The position numbers were made by a program, and so were the translations under genes. The notes beneath the pieces were generated by a model. The model searched no databases. It was given only the letters and a program-made list of their open reading frames with translations, and was not told where the DNA came from. DNA of 64,000 bases, taken from positions 6,138,001 through 6,202,000 of the forward strand of contig NZ_QBDT01000001.1 in assembly GCF_004124325.1 (NCBI RefSeq), written 5' to 3'. The DNA is from Streptomyces sp. L2. Lineage in GTDB: Bacteria; Actinomycetota; Actinomycetes; Streptomycetales; Streptomycetaceae. Below are positions 25,281-33,846 of this stretch, piece after piece; the first letter of the stretch is position 1, and each line of letters begins with the position of its first letter.

Positions 25281-25297
25281 GCGCATGTTCATGAATG
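25278..25297 (+). promoter_or_regulatory. Mirror operator copy next to unknown gene
   Basis: CGTGCGCATGTTCATGAATG, inverted partner of 25157-25176. It spans the expected transcription start of the plus-strand gene. Confidence 0.5.
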
Positions 25298-25325
25298 TGG
25301 ACGTAGATCAGAAGAATGCATCAGC

Positions 25326-26507
25326 GTGAGCGAGGGAGTGCCCGTGAAGGCCTCGGCGTTCGTCTACCCCTGGGACGTGGTCGGCGATCCCGCGGCCCCC
25401 GGGCGGCTCGCCGCCCTCGGCGTCGAGCAGGTGACCCTCGCCTCCGCCTACCACTCCACCCGGGCCCTGACCCCCCGCCACCCCCGCCACCGCGTCGTCA
25501 CCGCCGAGTACGCGGCCGTCCTCTACCCGCCCGGCGACCGCTGGTCCGGCCGCGGCCTGCGGCCCTGCCCCGCCGGCCGCTGGGCCCCCGCGGACGCCTA
25601 CGGCGAGGCCGCGGCGGCCCTCGCGGAGGCCGGCCTCCCGGTGCACACCTGGGTCGTGCTCGCGCACAACTCCCGTCTGGGCGCCGAGCACCCCGACACC
25701 TCGGTCGTCAACGCCTACGGCGACCGCTACCCCTGGGCGCCCTGCATCGCCCAGCCCGCCACGCGCGCGTACCTCGTCGACCTCGCCGCCGAGGCCGCCG
25801 TACGCCCCGGCGCGCAGGGCACCGAACTGGAGTCCCTCGGCTGGTACGGCCTCGCGCACCTGCACGCCCACGACAAGACCGCCGGCGTCGCCCTCGGGGA
25901 CGCCGGGCAGTACCTGATGTCCCTGTGCTTCTGCCCGTCCTGCCGCACCGGCTACGGCGCGCACGGCCTGGACGCCGACGCGCTCGCGGTGGCCGTGCGG
26001 GACGCGCTGGAGCCGCTGTGGCGCGGGGAGGCCGACGGCGGAGGCTGGACCGGCGTCGCCAAGCGGCTCGGCGAGGACACCGCGGCCGCCACGCGCGCGT
26101 GGCGTGAGCACACCGCGCGCACCCTCCAGGAGGAGGCCGTCGCCGCCGTACGCGCCGGCGCCCCACACGGCTTCCAGGTCCTGCTGCACGCCGACCCCGT
26201 CTCCCACCACTGCGGCGCCAACGCCGGCGTCGACCCCGCCCACATCCTGTCCGTCGCCGACGGCGTGGTCGTCCCCTGCACCGGGGGCCCGGACCTGCTG
26301 GCCCCGTTCGCCGCGCAGGGACACGCGGACGCCGTCCTGGCCGCCAACTTCACGATCGTCTCCGGCATGGGCGGCAGCCCGGCCACCCTCGCGGCGGACG
26401 CCGCCCGCGCCGGTGCGCACGGGGCGACGGAACTCCGCCTCTATCACGCGGGGTTGGCCTCCGACACCGACCTAGCGGCGGTCCGCGCGGCCCTGTCGGC
26501 GCGCTGA
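25326..26507 (+). CDS. Conserved hypothetical protein, probable TIM-barrel glycosidase-like
   Basis: A 393-residue soluble protein of unknown function. The early SAFVYPWDVVGD, VHTWVVLAHNS, ESLGWYGLAHLHAHDK and CFCPSCRTGYG segments resemble putative glycoside-hydrolase TIM barrels that have a CxxC cluster. No signal peptide. GTG 25326 is taken as start; in-frame GTGs at 25338 and 25347 are alternatives. It shares a mirror-image promoter with the uronate dehydrogenase-like gene, so a sugar or uronate role is possible. Its 3' end overlaps the MFS gene tail-to-tail by 64 bases. Confidence 0.72.
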   Translation: MSEGVPVKASAFVYPWDVVGDPAAPGRLAALGVEQVTLASAYHSTRALTPRHPRHRVVTAEYAAVLYPPGDRWSGRGLRPCPAGRWAPADAYGEAAAALAEAGLPVHTWVVLAHNSRLGAEHPDTSVVNAYGDRYPWAPCIAQPATRAYLVDLAAEAAVRPGAQGTELESLGWYGLAHLHAHDKTAGVALGDAGQYLMSLCFCPSCRTGYGAHGLDADALAVAVRDALEPLWRGEADGGGWTGVAKRLGEDTAAATRAWREHTARTLQEEAVAAVRAGAPHGFQVLLHADPVSHHCGANAGVDPAHILSVADGVVVPCTGGPDLLAPFAAQGHADAVLAANFTIVSGMGGSPATLAADAARAGAHGATELRLYHAGLASDTDLAAVRAALSAR

Positions 26508-27676
26508 GCGAGCGGAACAGCCGTCGCCAGCAGCACCAGCCCGTACACCGGGCACAGCAGCCCGGGCCCGGCCATTTCGACCAGACCGGCCCCGGCGGCC
26601 AGCCCGAGCACGTTCGGCGTGAACAGCAGCGCGTTGGCGGTGGCCGTCACCCGCCCCAGCAGCGGCCCGGGCGTCGCACGCTGTACGGCGGTGAGCGCGG
26701 CGATCAGCACACAGGGCAGTCCCAGACCGCCCGCCGCGCTCGCCACCAGAGCCACCGGGGTCGAGGCGACGGCCCGCGCGGCCACCGCGAGAGCCGTCAG
26801 CGCGATCCCCGCCGCCGCGAACCGTCCCGCGCCGAGCCGGCGCAGCGCGGGCCCCGAGACCAGCCCCACCGCCACCGAACCCGCGCCCTGGACGGCGTAC
26901 AGCACACCTACGAACGTCGGCGGGTGGCCGAGGCGGTCCACGACCGCGTACAGCGTCGTACTGTTCAGCGCGGCCAGCAGCATCGTCGTGCCGCCCGCCA
27001 GGACCAGCGGGCGCAGCGCCGGGTGCCCCCACAGATGGCGGGCGCCCTCGGCGGTCTCCGCCCACCAGCCGCCGGCGGAGCGGACCGGCCGCTCCTCGCG
27101 CACGCGCAGCAGCGCGCACAGCCCGGCGGCGGCGGCGAACGTGGCCGCGTCCAGACAGGCGACGCCCGCCCCGCCGTACACCGCGTACAGCCCCGCGCCC
27201 GTCAGCGGGGCCACCAGCTTCATGCCCTCCGTGAGGGTCATGCGCAGCCCGTTGACGTCGGCGAGCAGCTCCGGGCCGACGGCGGCGGACAGCAGGGCGG
27301 ACTCGGCCGCGTCCTGGACGACACCGGTCGCGCCGTACACGACCAGCACGGCGAACAGCAGCCACAGCCGGCCGGGGGAGTCCACCATGCACAGGGCGAG
27401 CACGGCACCGGCCAGGCCCAGATCGCCCGCCACGAGCAGCGTTCTGCGGCGGACCCGGTCGGCGAGCGTGCCCAGCGCCGGTCCGGCCAGAGTGGGCGCC
27501 CACAGGGCCGCCGCGCACAGCGCGGCCAGGCCGTCGGATCCGGTGAGGTCCTTGACCCACACGCCCGACGCCAGCCACAGCGCGGAGGTGCCGAAGCCGG
27601 ACACCACCACGGCGGTGAGATACAGCCCCGCGTCCCGGTCGCGCACGACGCGGGCCACGGTCCAGGAAGTCGTCAT
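26444..27676 (-). CDS. MFS transporter
   Basis: A 410-residue membrane protein with about 12 helices, of the drug-efflux type common in actinobacteria (MFS_3/enterobactin exporter-like). The loop after helix 2 reads GTLADRVRRRTLLV, the family A-like motif. Substrate unknown. Converges on and overlaps the neighbouring gene by 64 bases. Confidence 0.88.
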   Translation of the reverse strand: MTTSWTVARVVRDRDAGLYLTAVVVSGFGTSALWLASGVWVKDLTGSDGLAALCAAALWAPTLAGPALGTLADRVRRRTLLVAGDLGLAGAVLALCMVDSPGRLWLLFAVLVVYGATGVVQDAAESALLSAAVGPELLADVNGLRMTLTEGMKLVAPLTGAGLYAVYGGAGVACLDAATFAAAAGLCALLRVREERPVRSAGGWWAETAEGARHLWGHPALRPLVLAGGTTMLLAALNSTTLYAVVDRLGHPPTFVGVLYAVQGAGSVAVGLVSGPALRRLGAGRFAAAGIALTALAVAARAVASTPVALVASAAGGLGLPCVLIAALTAVQRATPGPLLGRVTATANALLFTPNVLGLAAGAGLVEMAGPGLLCPVYGLVLLATAVPLAQRADRAARTAARSVSEANPA

Positions 27677-27853
27677 GCACGCCGATCGTGGGTCTAAGGG
27701 GGGTGCTCCGGGATCGGGAAGACGCCGTAGATCCGGCTGCCGTCCGGGGCCGTTCGGAACTCTCGGCCGCGGCACCGATGAGTTCCGGCGGGCCGGCCGG
27801 TCAGCACTTCGTACCCCTACCGCTACAGCTACCGCGATCCCGAGGAGCACCGG

Positions 27854-28435
27854 ATGACCGACACCCTTCTCGATCTCGGCCCGCAGGCCCTGATCGTGGC
27901 CCGGCTCGCCGAGAACGTCACCGACGAGCAGCTAACGGCCGCCACGCCGTGCCCCGACTACGCGCTGCGGAACCTGCTGGGCCATCTGCTCGGGCTGTCC
28001 GTCGCCCTCCGGGACGCCGCCCGCAAGGACCTCGGCGCGACGACCGACACGCCCCCGGCCTCCGCCGTCCCCGACATCGGCCCCGACTGGCGCGCGGAAC
28101 TGCCCAAGGCGCTCGACGAACTCGCCGAGGCGTGGCGGGACCCGGCCGCCTGGACCGGCGCCACCCGCGCGGGCGGCGTGGACCTGCCGGGCGCGGTCGC
28201 GGGGGCCGTCGCCACCGACGAACTCGTGATCCACGGCTGGGACCTGGCCCGCGCCACCGGCCAGGACTACGCCCCCGACCCCGCCGCCCTGGAGTCGGCC
28301 CACGGCTTCCTCCTGGCCGCCGCCGACGGCCCGAACGGCGGCATCTTCGGACCCGTCGTGCCGGTTCCCGCCGAGGCGCCGCTGCTGGACCGCGCGGTGG
28401 GGCTGAGCGGCCGCGACCCGGGGTGGCGTCCCTGA
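27854..28435 (+). CDS. TIGR03086 metal-binding protein (DinB/mycothiol-dependent maleylpyruvate isomerase-like)
   Basis: A 193-residue four-helix-bundle protein. The metal-site histidines lie in RNLLGHLLG (about residue 41) and ELVIHGWDLARATGQ. The family uses mycothiol or an unknown thiol; the substrate of this subgroup is not known. Good ribosome site (GAGGAG) before ATG 27854. Confidence 0.85.
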   Translation: MTDTLLDLGPQALIVARLAENVTDEQLTAATPCPDYALRNLLGHLLGLSVALRDAARKDLGATTDTPPASAVPDIGPDWRAELPKALDELAEAWRDPAAWTGATRAGGVDLPGAVAGAVATDELVIHGWDLARATGQDYAPDPAALESAHGFLLAAADGPNGGIFGPVVPVPAEAPLLDRAVGLSGRDPGWRP

Positions 28436-28470
28436 GGCCGTAAACCGTCACCGGTGAGCGCGCGCCGTCG

Positions 28471-28476
28471 TACCCT
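28471..28476 (+). promoter_or_regulatory. -10 element, leaderless geometry
   Basis: TACCCT ends six bases before the ATG at 28483, with no ribosome site between. A leaderless transcript is likely. Confidence 0.35.
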
Positions 28477-28482
28477 CCCTGC

Positions 28483-29281
28483 ATGCCGCTCACCCTGACC
28501 GTCCTCGGCACCGCCTCGCCGCACCCCGGCCCGGACCGGCCCTGCTCCGGCTACCTGCTGAGCGGCGGCGGCGCCGAGGTGTGGGTGGACGCGGGGCCCG
28601 GTACGTTCGCCGCGCTGCAGCGGCACACCGACCCCGCGCGGCTCACCGCGATCTGGATCTCCCACCTGCACGCGGACCTCCCCCAGTCTCGGCTTCGCTC
28701 GACCGGGCGGTGCCCCCATCGCCGACCTGCTGGCCGCCGCCTACGCCTTCGCGTTCGGCGGCATGACCCCGGCCGCGCCCCTGCCCGTCTACGCCCCGCA
28801 GGACTGCGGACGGCGGCTGGCGGGCTTCTTCGGGCGGTCCGACGTGGAGTTCCTGAAGGACGTCTTCGACTTCCGCGCCCTGTACGACGGCCATGACGTG
28901 CGGCACTGGAACCTCCGGCTCACCGCACGGGCCGTCGCCCACGACACCGAGTCGTACGGGCTGCGCGCCGAGTGCCAGGGCAGCGTGCTGGCCTACTCCG
29001 GGGACAGCGGGCCCTGCCCGGCGCTGGGCGAACTCGCCTCCCGCGCCGATCTGTTCCTGTGCGAGGCGGACGTCGACGGGCATCGCGACGGCGCACAGTT
29101 CCCCCCGGTGCACCTGACGCCCGAGGACGCCGGCCGCATCGCCCGCGAGGCACGCGTACGTGAACTGCTCGTCACCCACGTCGGACCGTGCCTCACCCGG
29201 GAGGCGGCCGCCGCCCGCGCCGCCGAGGCCGCGGGCCGGCCCACGCACGCCGCCGTCGAGGGCGGGAGCAGGACCTTCTGA
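28483..29281 (+). pseudogene. Metallo-beta-lactamase fold hydrolase, frameshifted by a 40-base insert
   Basis: The N-terminal part (28483-28677) reads PLTLTVLGTASPHPGPDR to ISHLHAD in one frame. The rest (28718-29281), from IADLLAAAYAFAFGG to EGGSRTF, is in the +1 frame. Between them is a 40-base GC-rich segment of a repeat family also seen at 46.98-47.14 kb. Replacing it by one His codon would restore the HxHxDH metal motif and the frame, so the segment is a net gain of 37 bases. The metal histidine is lost. A shorter protein could start at ATG 28763, but it would lack the HxHxDH part. Intact relatives are ribonuclease Z-like hydrolases. A sequencing error is unlikely because the insert is a recognisable element. 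Confidence 0.82.
28678..28717 (-). repeat. Short interspersed GC-rich element inserted in MBL gene
   Basis: A 40-base element. Read on the minus strand it starts GGGGGCACCGCCCGGTCG and ends CTGGGGGAG. The three copies at 46975-47003, 47061-47091 and 47113-47143 share the GGGGGCACC-N-CCCGG front (the first in part) and the CTGGGGGAG end. The middle differs (here GAGCGAAGCCGAGA). The family is recalled as frequent in Streptomyces intergenic DNA; here it splits a reading frame. Confidence 0.75.
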
Positions 29282-29406
29282 GCCCGCCCTGGCTGACGTC
29301 CGCTCAACTCCCTTCGCAGCCGAGTGCGGGCCGTCCGGAGCATGGCTTGATATCGATCGCGCAACGGTCCTCGCGCACGACCGGGTGACGCGCGTAGAAA
29401 CCTGTC

Positions 29407-30204
29407 ATGCATAAAACACTGCGGATCGCGGCGGCCACCGCCGCATGTGCCATCGCCGGCACCGCCCTCTACGGCGCGGGCGCGGCCACCGCCGGCCAGA
29501 GAACGGCGAACTCGACCCACGAGCCCTACAACATCGGGGTCCTGGTCAAGGACATCGACACCTACTACGGCACCCACGCCGACAGCGACGGTGTCTACCA
29601 GGCGTCCCCGGACAGCCCGTACGCCAAGGACCTGGCGGCCATCGACCGCGCCGCCGAGCGCTACATCGACAAGGCCGCCCGCAAGGCCCACCACCGGGGC
29701 GAGAAGCCGGCCGTCGTCTTCGACATCGACGACACGCTGCTCCTCAGCCTCGACTACGAGAAGCGCTACAACTACACGTACAACCCGGCCACCTGGAACG
29801 ACTACGTCAACCGGGCCGACCGCCCCGCCGTCTTCGGCAGCCCCGAGCTGGTGCGCTACGCCCGGTCCAAGGGCGTCGCGGTGTTCTACAACTCCGGGCT
29901 GAGCGAGTCCCAGCGCGCCGGGGCCGTGGAGAACCTGAAGAAGATCGGCGCCGACGTGAACCTCGACGCCGGCCACATGTTCCTCAAGGACAAGGACAAC
30001 CCGCCGGCCTACCTCGCCGGCTGCGCCACCCCGGGCACCTGGAACTGCACCACCGTGCAGTTCAAGTCCGGCACCCGCAAGCACATCGAGCACGACCTCG
30101 GGTACGAGATCATCGCCAACTTCGGCGACCAGTACTCGGACCTGGACGGCGGCCACGCCGACCGCACCTACAAGCTGCCGAACCCGACGTACTTCGTCAG
30201 CTGA
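29407..30204 (+). CDS. Secreted HAD-family acid phosphatase
   Basis: A 265-residue exported protein. The signal peptide covers about residues 1-30 (cleavage near GAATAGQ). The HAD nucleophile motif is VVFDIDDTLL and later motifs are FYNSGLSE and IIANFGDQYSDL. It belongs to the acid phosphatase class B/plant-type group (HAD_2/Acid_phosphat_B) and probably hydrolyses phosphomonoesters outside the cell. Followed by a strong terminator. Confidence 0.9.
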   Translation: MHKTLRIAAATAACAIAGTALYGAGAATAGQRTANSTHEPYNIGVLVKDIDTYYGTHADSDGVYQASPDSPYAKDLAAIDRAAERYIDKAARKAHHRGEKPAVVFDIDDTLLLSLDYEKRYNYTYNPATWNDYVNRADRPAVFGSPELVRYARSKGVAVFYNSGLSESQRAGAVENLKKIGADVNLDAGHMFLKDKDNPPAYLAGCATPGTWNCTTVQFKSGTRKHIEHDLGYEIIANFGDQYSDLDGGHADRTYKLPNPTYFVS

Positions 30205-30216
30205 GAACCGCCGTCC

Positions 30217-30248
30217 CGCCGCCCGGCCGGCTTCCCGGCCGGGCGGCG
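30217..30248. terminator. Bidirectional terminator
   Basis: A perfect 14-base-pair stem (30217-30230 with 30235-30248) and CTTC loop, between the convergent phosphatase and PBP genes. Confidence 0.9.
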
Positions 30249-30259
30249 TCCGGTCTGCC

Positions 30260-31711
30260 TCAGCTCTTCAGCGCGGCCCGCATCATCGCCTTGGCCACCG
30301 GCGCGGCCAGCCCGTTGCCGCTGACCTCGGAGCGCGCCGCGTCCGACTGCTCGACCATCACGGCGACGGCGACCTCCTTGCCACCGGACTTCCCGTACGA
30401 CGTGAACCAGGCGTACGGCGTCTTGCTGTTGTTCTCGCCGTGCTGGGCGGTGCCCGTCTTGCCGCCCACCGTGACCCCGTCGATCAGCGCGTTCGTGCCC
30501 GTACCGTCCTTGACGACCGTCTCCATCGCCGACCGCAGTTGCGCGGCCGTGCGCGAGCTGACGATCCGCGTGGTGTCCGTGTCGTCGCCGTAGTCCTTCA
30601 GCACGGACCCGTTGCCGTCGGTGATCCGCGACACCATGTGCGGGGAGAGCAGCTCGCCGTCGTGCACGATCGCCGCCGACACCAGCGCCATCTGCAGCGG
30701 CGTGGCGGTGACGTCGAACTGGCCGATGCCGGACAGCGCGGTCTGCGCCTTGTCCATCCCGGACGGGTACCCGCTCGTGTACGCGCGCACCGGCACGTCC
30801 TGCTTGTCGTCGTCGAAGCCGAACTTCTCGGCCATCGCCCGCACCTTGTCCTGCCCGAGGTCGACGGCCATCTTGCCGAAGACGTTGTTGCAGGAGTACT
30901 GCAGCGCCATCCGGATCGTGGCGTTCTCGCAGGGAGCGGACTTGTTCTCGTTCGTCAGGGGCACCGTCGTGTCCGGCGCCGTGTACGGGTCGGGGCTGTC
31001 CGTGTGCTGGTTCACGTTGTCGTACAGCCCGTCCTCCAGCGCGGCCGCCGCCACGACCAGCTTGAACGTCGAGCCCGGCGGCAGCGGCTGGCGCAGCGCG
31101 CGGTTGGTGAGCGGCTTGTCCTTGTCGTGGGTGAGCCGCTTCCACGCGGAGCCCGCCGTGTTGGCGTCGGTGAGCGTCGAGGGGTCGTACGACGGGGTCG
31201 ACACCACCGCCAGGATCTTCCCGGTCTTCGGGTCGATCGCGACGGCCCCGCCCTTCTTCCCGCCCAGCGCCTCGTACCCCGCCTTCTGCACCGCCGGGTC
31301 GATCGTGGTGAGCACGTCACCCGGCTCGGCGCGCTTGCCGGTGACCGTGTCCAGCACGTTCTTCAGCCGGGTGTCCGTGCCGTTGAGCAGATCCTGGTAG
31401 ATGCCCTCCAGTTGCGTCGGCGCGTACGCCTGCGAGGCGTAGCCGGTCACCGCCGCGTACAGCGGGCCATCGGTGTACGTCCGCTTGTAGGCCAGGTCAC
31501 CGCCCTTCGTGCGGGCCGAGCCGGTGACTGGCTTTCCCGCCACGATGATGTTCCCGAGCGGCTGTGAGTACGTCTGGATCACGTTCCGCCGGTTGTCGTT
31601 GTCTTCCGCGAGGGCCTTGCCGTCGTAGAACTGCAGCCAGGTCGCCCTGATCAGCAGAGCGAACACGAGCAGCAGTGTGAAGACGGACGCCCGCCTGATC
31701 GTCTTGTTCAT
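30260..31711 (-). CDS. Penicillin-binding protein, PbpA-like transpeptidase
   Basis: A 483-residue class B PBP. One N-terminal membrane helix (residues 9-27), a dimerisation region, then the transpeptidase: STFK active site in PPGSTFKLVV, YSCNN (SxN) and GGKTGTAQ (KTG). It cross-links peptidoglycan. Size and start MNKTIRRASVF match the PbpA/PBP2 group of actinobacteria; the absence of an FtsW-type neighbour means it is an extra copy, not the one in the pknB-rodA locus. Confidence 0.92.
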   Translation of the reverse strand: MNKTIRRASVFTLLLVFALLIRATWLQFYDGKALAEDNDNRRNVIQTYSQPLGNIIVAGKPVTGSARTKGGDLAYKRTYTDGPLYAAVTGYASQAYAPTQLEGIYQDLLNGTDTRLKNVLDTVTGKRAEPGDVLTTIDPAVQKAGYEALGGKKGGAVAIDPKTGKILAVVSTPSYDPSTLTDANTAGSAWKRLTHDKDKPLTNRALRQPLPPGSTFKLVVAAAALEDGLYDNVNQHTDSPDPYTAPDTTVPLTNENKSAPCENATIRMALQYSCNNVFGKMAVDLGQDKVRAMAEKFGFDDDKQDVPVRAYTSGYPSGMDKAQTALSGIGQFDVTATPLQMALVSAAIVHDGELLSPHMVSRITDGNGSVLKDYGDDTDTTRIVSSRTAAQLRSAMETVVKDGTGTNALIDGVTVGGKTGTAQHGENNSKTPYAWFTSYGKSGGKEVAVAVMVEQSDAARSEVSGNGLAAPVAKAMMRAALKS

Positions 31712-31766
31712 CCCGCAGGTGAAGACGAGCCGGACGGGGGCGATCGTTCCCGTACGCCCGCATTTC

Positions 31767-32426
31767 TCATCGCGCGTTCAGGAAGCCCGCCTCGTACGCG
31801 GCGATCACCGCCTGGGTGCGGTCCCGGGTGCCGGTCTTGGCGAGGACGGCCGCCACGTGCGTCTTCACCGTGGCGGGACCCACCGCCATCAGCCGGGCGA
31901 TCTCCGCGTTGGTGAGCCCCGCCGCCAGGTGCCGCAGCACCTCGCTCTCCCGGCAGGTGAGACGGCCCACCCAGGCCGGGGGCGCCGCCGAGCGCCGGGC
32001 GTGCTCCGCCGCCAGGGCGCGCACGGCCGACGGGAACAGCAGGCTGTCGGTGCGCGCGACCAGTCGTACCGCCTGGACGAGCGCGTCGGCCTCGGCCCGT
32101 TTCAGCAGGAAGCCGGCCGCTCCGACGCGCAGCGCCTCGTACACGTACGCGTCGTTCTCGAAGGTGGTCACGACCACGATCCGGGGCGGGTCGTCCAGGG
32201 TGGCGAGGATCTGTTCGGTGGCCCGGATTCCGTCGGTCTCCGGCATGCGCACGTCCATCAGCACCACGTCCGGCCGTACCGCGCGGACGACGGACACCGC
32301 CTCCGCGCCGGTCGCGGCCTCGCCGACGACCTCCAGGCCGGGCTCGGCGGACAGGATGGCGCGCAGCGCGGTGCGGACCATGCGCTCGTCGTCGGCGAGG
32401 ACGACACGGATGGCGGGCGGGGTCAT
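31767..32426 (-). CDS. NarL/LuxR-family response regulator
   Basis: A 219-residue regulator. The receiver domain has phosphoacceptor D58 in VVLMDVRMP and the acidic pair at residues 12-13. The C-terminal LuxR HTH is LTCRESEVLRHLAAGLTNAEIARLM. Translationally coupled to the histidine kinase gene before it (four-base overlap). Target genes unknown; the PBP gene downstream on the same strand is a candidate. Confidence 0.94.
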   Translation of the reverse strand: MTPPAIRVVLADDERMVRTALRAILSAEPGLEVVGEAATGAEAVSVVRAVRPDVVLMDVRMPETDGIRATEQILATLDDPPRIVVVTTFENDAYVYEALRVGAAGFLLKRAEADALVQAVRLVARTDSLLFPSAVRALAAEHARRSAAPPAWVGRLTCRESEVLRHLAAGLTNAEIARLMAVGPATVKTHVAAVLAKTGTRDRTQAVIAAYEAGFLNAR

Positions 32427-33742
32427 GCGGTTCCCTTCAGCGGCAGTCGGACGTGCAGGCGCCAGCGGTCCCCGGCCGGGCCGGCCTCGGCGGTGCCGCC
32501 GAGCAGCCGGACCCGGTCGGCGATGCCGCGCAGGCCGTGTCCGCCGCCGGGACGGGGAGCGGGGGCGGCGGGAGGGGCGCCGAGCGGGTTCTCCATGGTG
32601 AGTTCCAGCTGGCCGTCGGCGGTGGTGGTGAGGGTCAGGGCGACCGGCCGGCCGGCGTGCCGCAGGGCGTTGCTGAGGCCCTCCTGCACGATCCGGTACG
32701 CCTCCCGGGAGACCAGCGGCGGCAGGGCGGCCGGGTCGGTGCCGACGGTGGCCGTCACCCGCTGGCCGGCCGCCCGGGTCCGGCTGAGCAGGCCTTCCAG
32801 GTCGGCCTCCAGGGTCGGCGCGGGCGCCGTGCCGGGCGCGTCCCCGTCCCGCAGCACGCCCAGGACCGCGTCCAGTTCACCGACGGTGCGCCGGGTGGTG
32901 TCCTCGATGGCGGCCAGCGCCTCGCGCACGAACTCCGGGTCGCTGTCCAGGACCCGGCGGGCGGCGCTCGCCTGGAGGGTGACCGCGCTCAGGGCGTGGC
33001 CCACACAGTCGTGCAGCTCGCGGGCGAGCCGGTTGCGTACGGCGAGATCGGCGGCCCGCGCCTCCGCCGCCGCCAGCCGGTCCTCGGGGGTGGGCCCCAG
33101 CAGGGCGGGCGCCCAGCGGGCCAGCAGCGCCCCGCAGCCGGCGGCGCACGCGGCCAGGGCGAGCAGCATGGCCAGTCCGGCGACCGGGGAGAGCGCCAGC
33201 GCCCAGCCGTGGTGGACGAAACCGGGCAGGGCGAGCGGGCTGTCGTGCATCGAGGCGAAGACCGGCAGCACCATCAGGACCAGCGCGAACGGCGGCACGG
33301 ACAGCGACATCCCGGAGATGATCCCGCCGAGCCCCAGGTGCAGCGTGAACCAGGCGGCCGTACGCCCACGCGCGGCCCGCGTCCGGGCCGGCCCGTGGGC
33401 GAGGGCGTCCCCCTCCACACCGCACAGGGCACGGACGGCCGCGGACTCCAGCGGCCGGGTCAGCGGGAACACGGAGGTGGCCGCGGCGAGCGGCAACCCG
33501 ACCGCGAACGAGCCGAGTTGGAGGGCGAGAGAGCCGAACACGTCGTCCGTGCCGGTGAGCGGCCCAACGATCACCGAGCCGACGAAGACGTACGGCATCG
33601 CGAGCGCGCCGCCCAGGATCAGATGGATCCAGCGCCGCCGCGCCCGCCCTCCGAACAACAGCCGCAACGCCCCCGTCACCGGCGCGGGGGCCGTGGGGGC
33701 GAGGGCAACCGTGTTCCGTGCGGGGTCGGTTGAGGGCGGCAT
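32423..33742 (-). CDS. Sensor histidine kinase (HisKA_3 type)
   Basis: A 439-residue membrane kinase. About six membrane helices fill residues 38-215. The dimerisation/phosphoacceptor motif is ARELHDCVGHALSAV, and the ATPase has SNALRHAG (N box) and GGGHGLRGIADRVRLLGG (G box). Partner of the response regulator encoded next. The signal is unknown; no extracellular domain is visible, so it may sense within the membrane. Confidence 0.93.
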   Translation of the reverse strand: MPPSTDPARNTVALAPTAPAPVTGALRLLFGGRARRRWIHLILGGALAMPYVFVGSVIVGPLTGTDDVFGSLALQLGSFAVGLPLAAATSVFPLTRPLESAAVRALCGVEGDALAHGPARTRAARGRTAAWFTLHLGLGGIISGMSLSVPPFALVLMVLPVFASMHDSPLALPGFVHHGWALALSPVAGLAMLLALAACAAGCGALLARWAPALLGPTPEDRLAAAEARAADLAVRNRLARELHDCVGHALSAVTLQASAARRVLDSDPEFVREALAAIEDTTRRTVGELDAVLGVLRDGDAPGTAPAPTLEADLEGLLSRTRAAGQRVTATVGTDPAALPPLVSREAYRIVQEGLSNALRHAGRPVALTLTTTADGQLELTMENPLGAPPAAPAPRPGGGHGLRGIADRVRLLGGTAEAGPAGDRWRLHVRLPLKGTA

Positions 33743-33846
33743 GCACCCATGCTCCCGCGCCGGCCCGTGTGTTCACGTCCTGCTCGCCGGTGATCTCCCT
33801 CCGCCGGACGGGGGAGGAGGGGGAAACGGATCGGGGCGCGGCGGGG

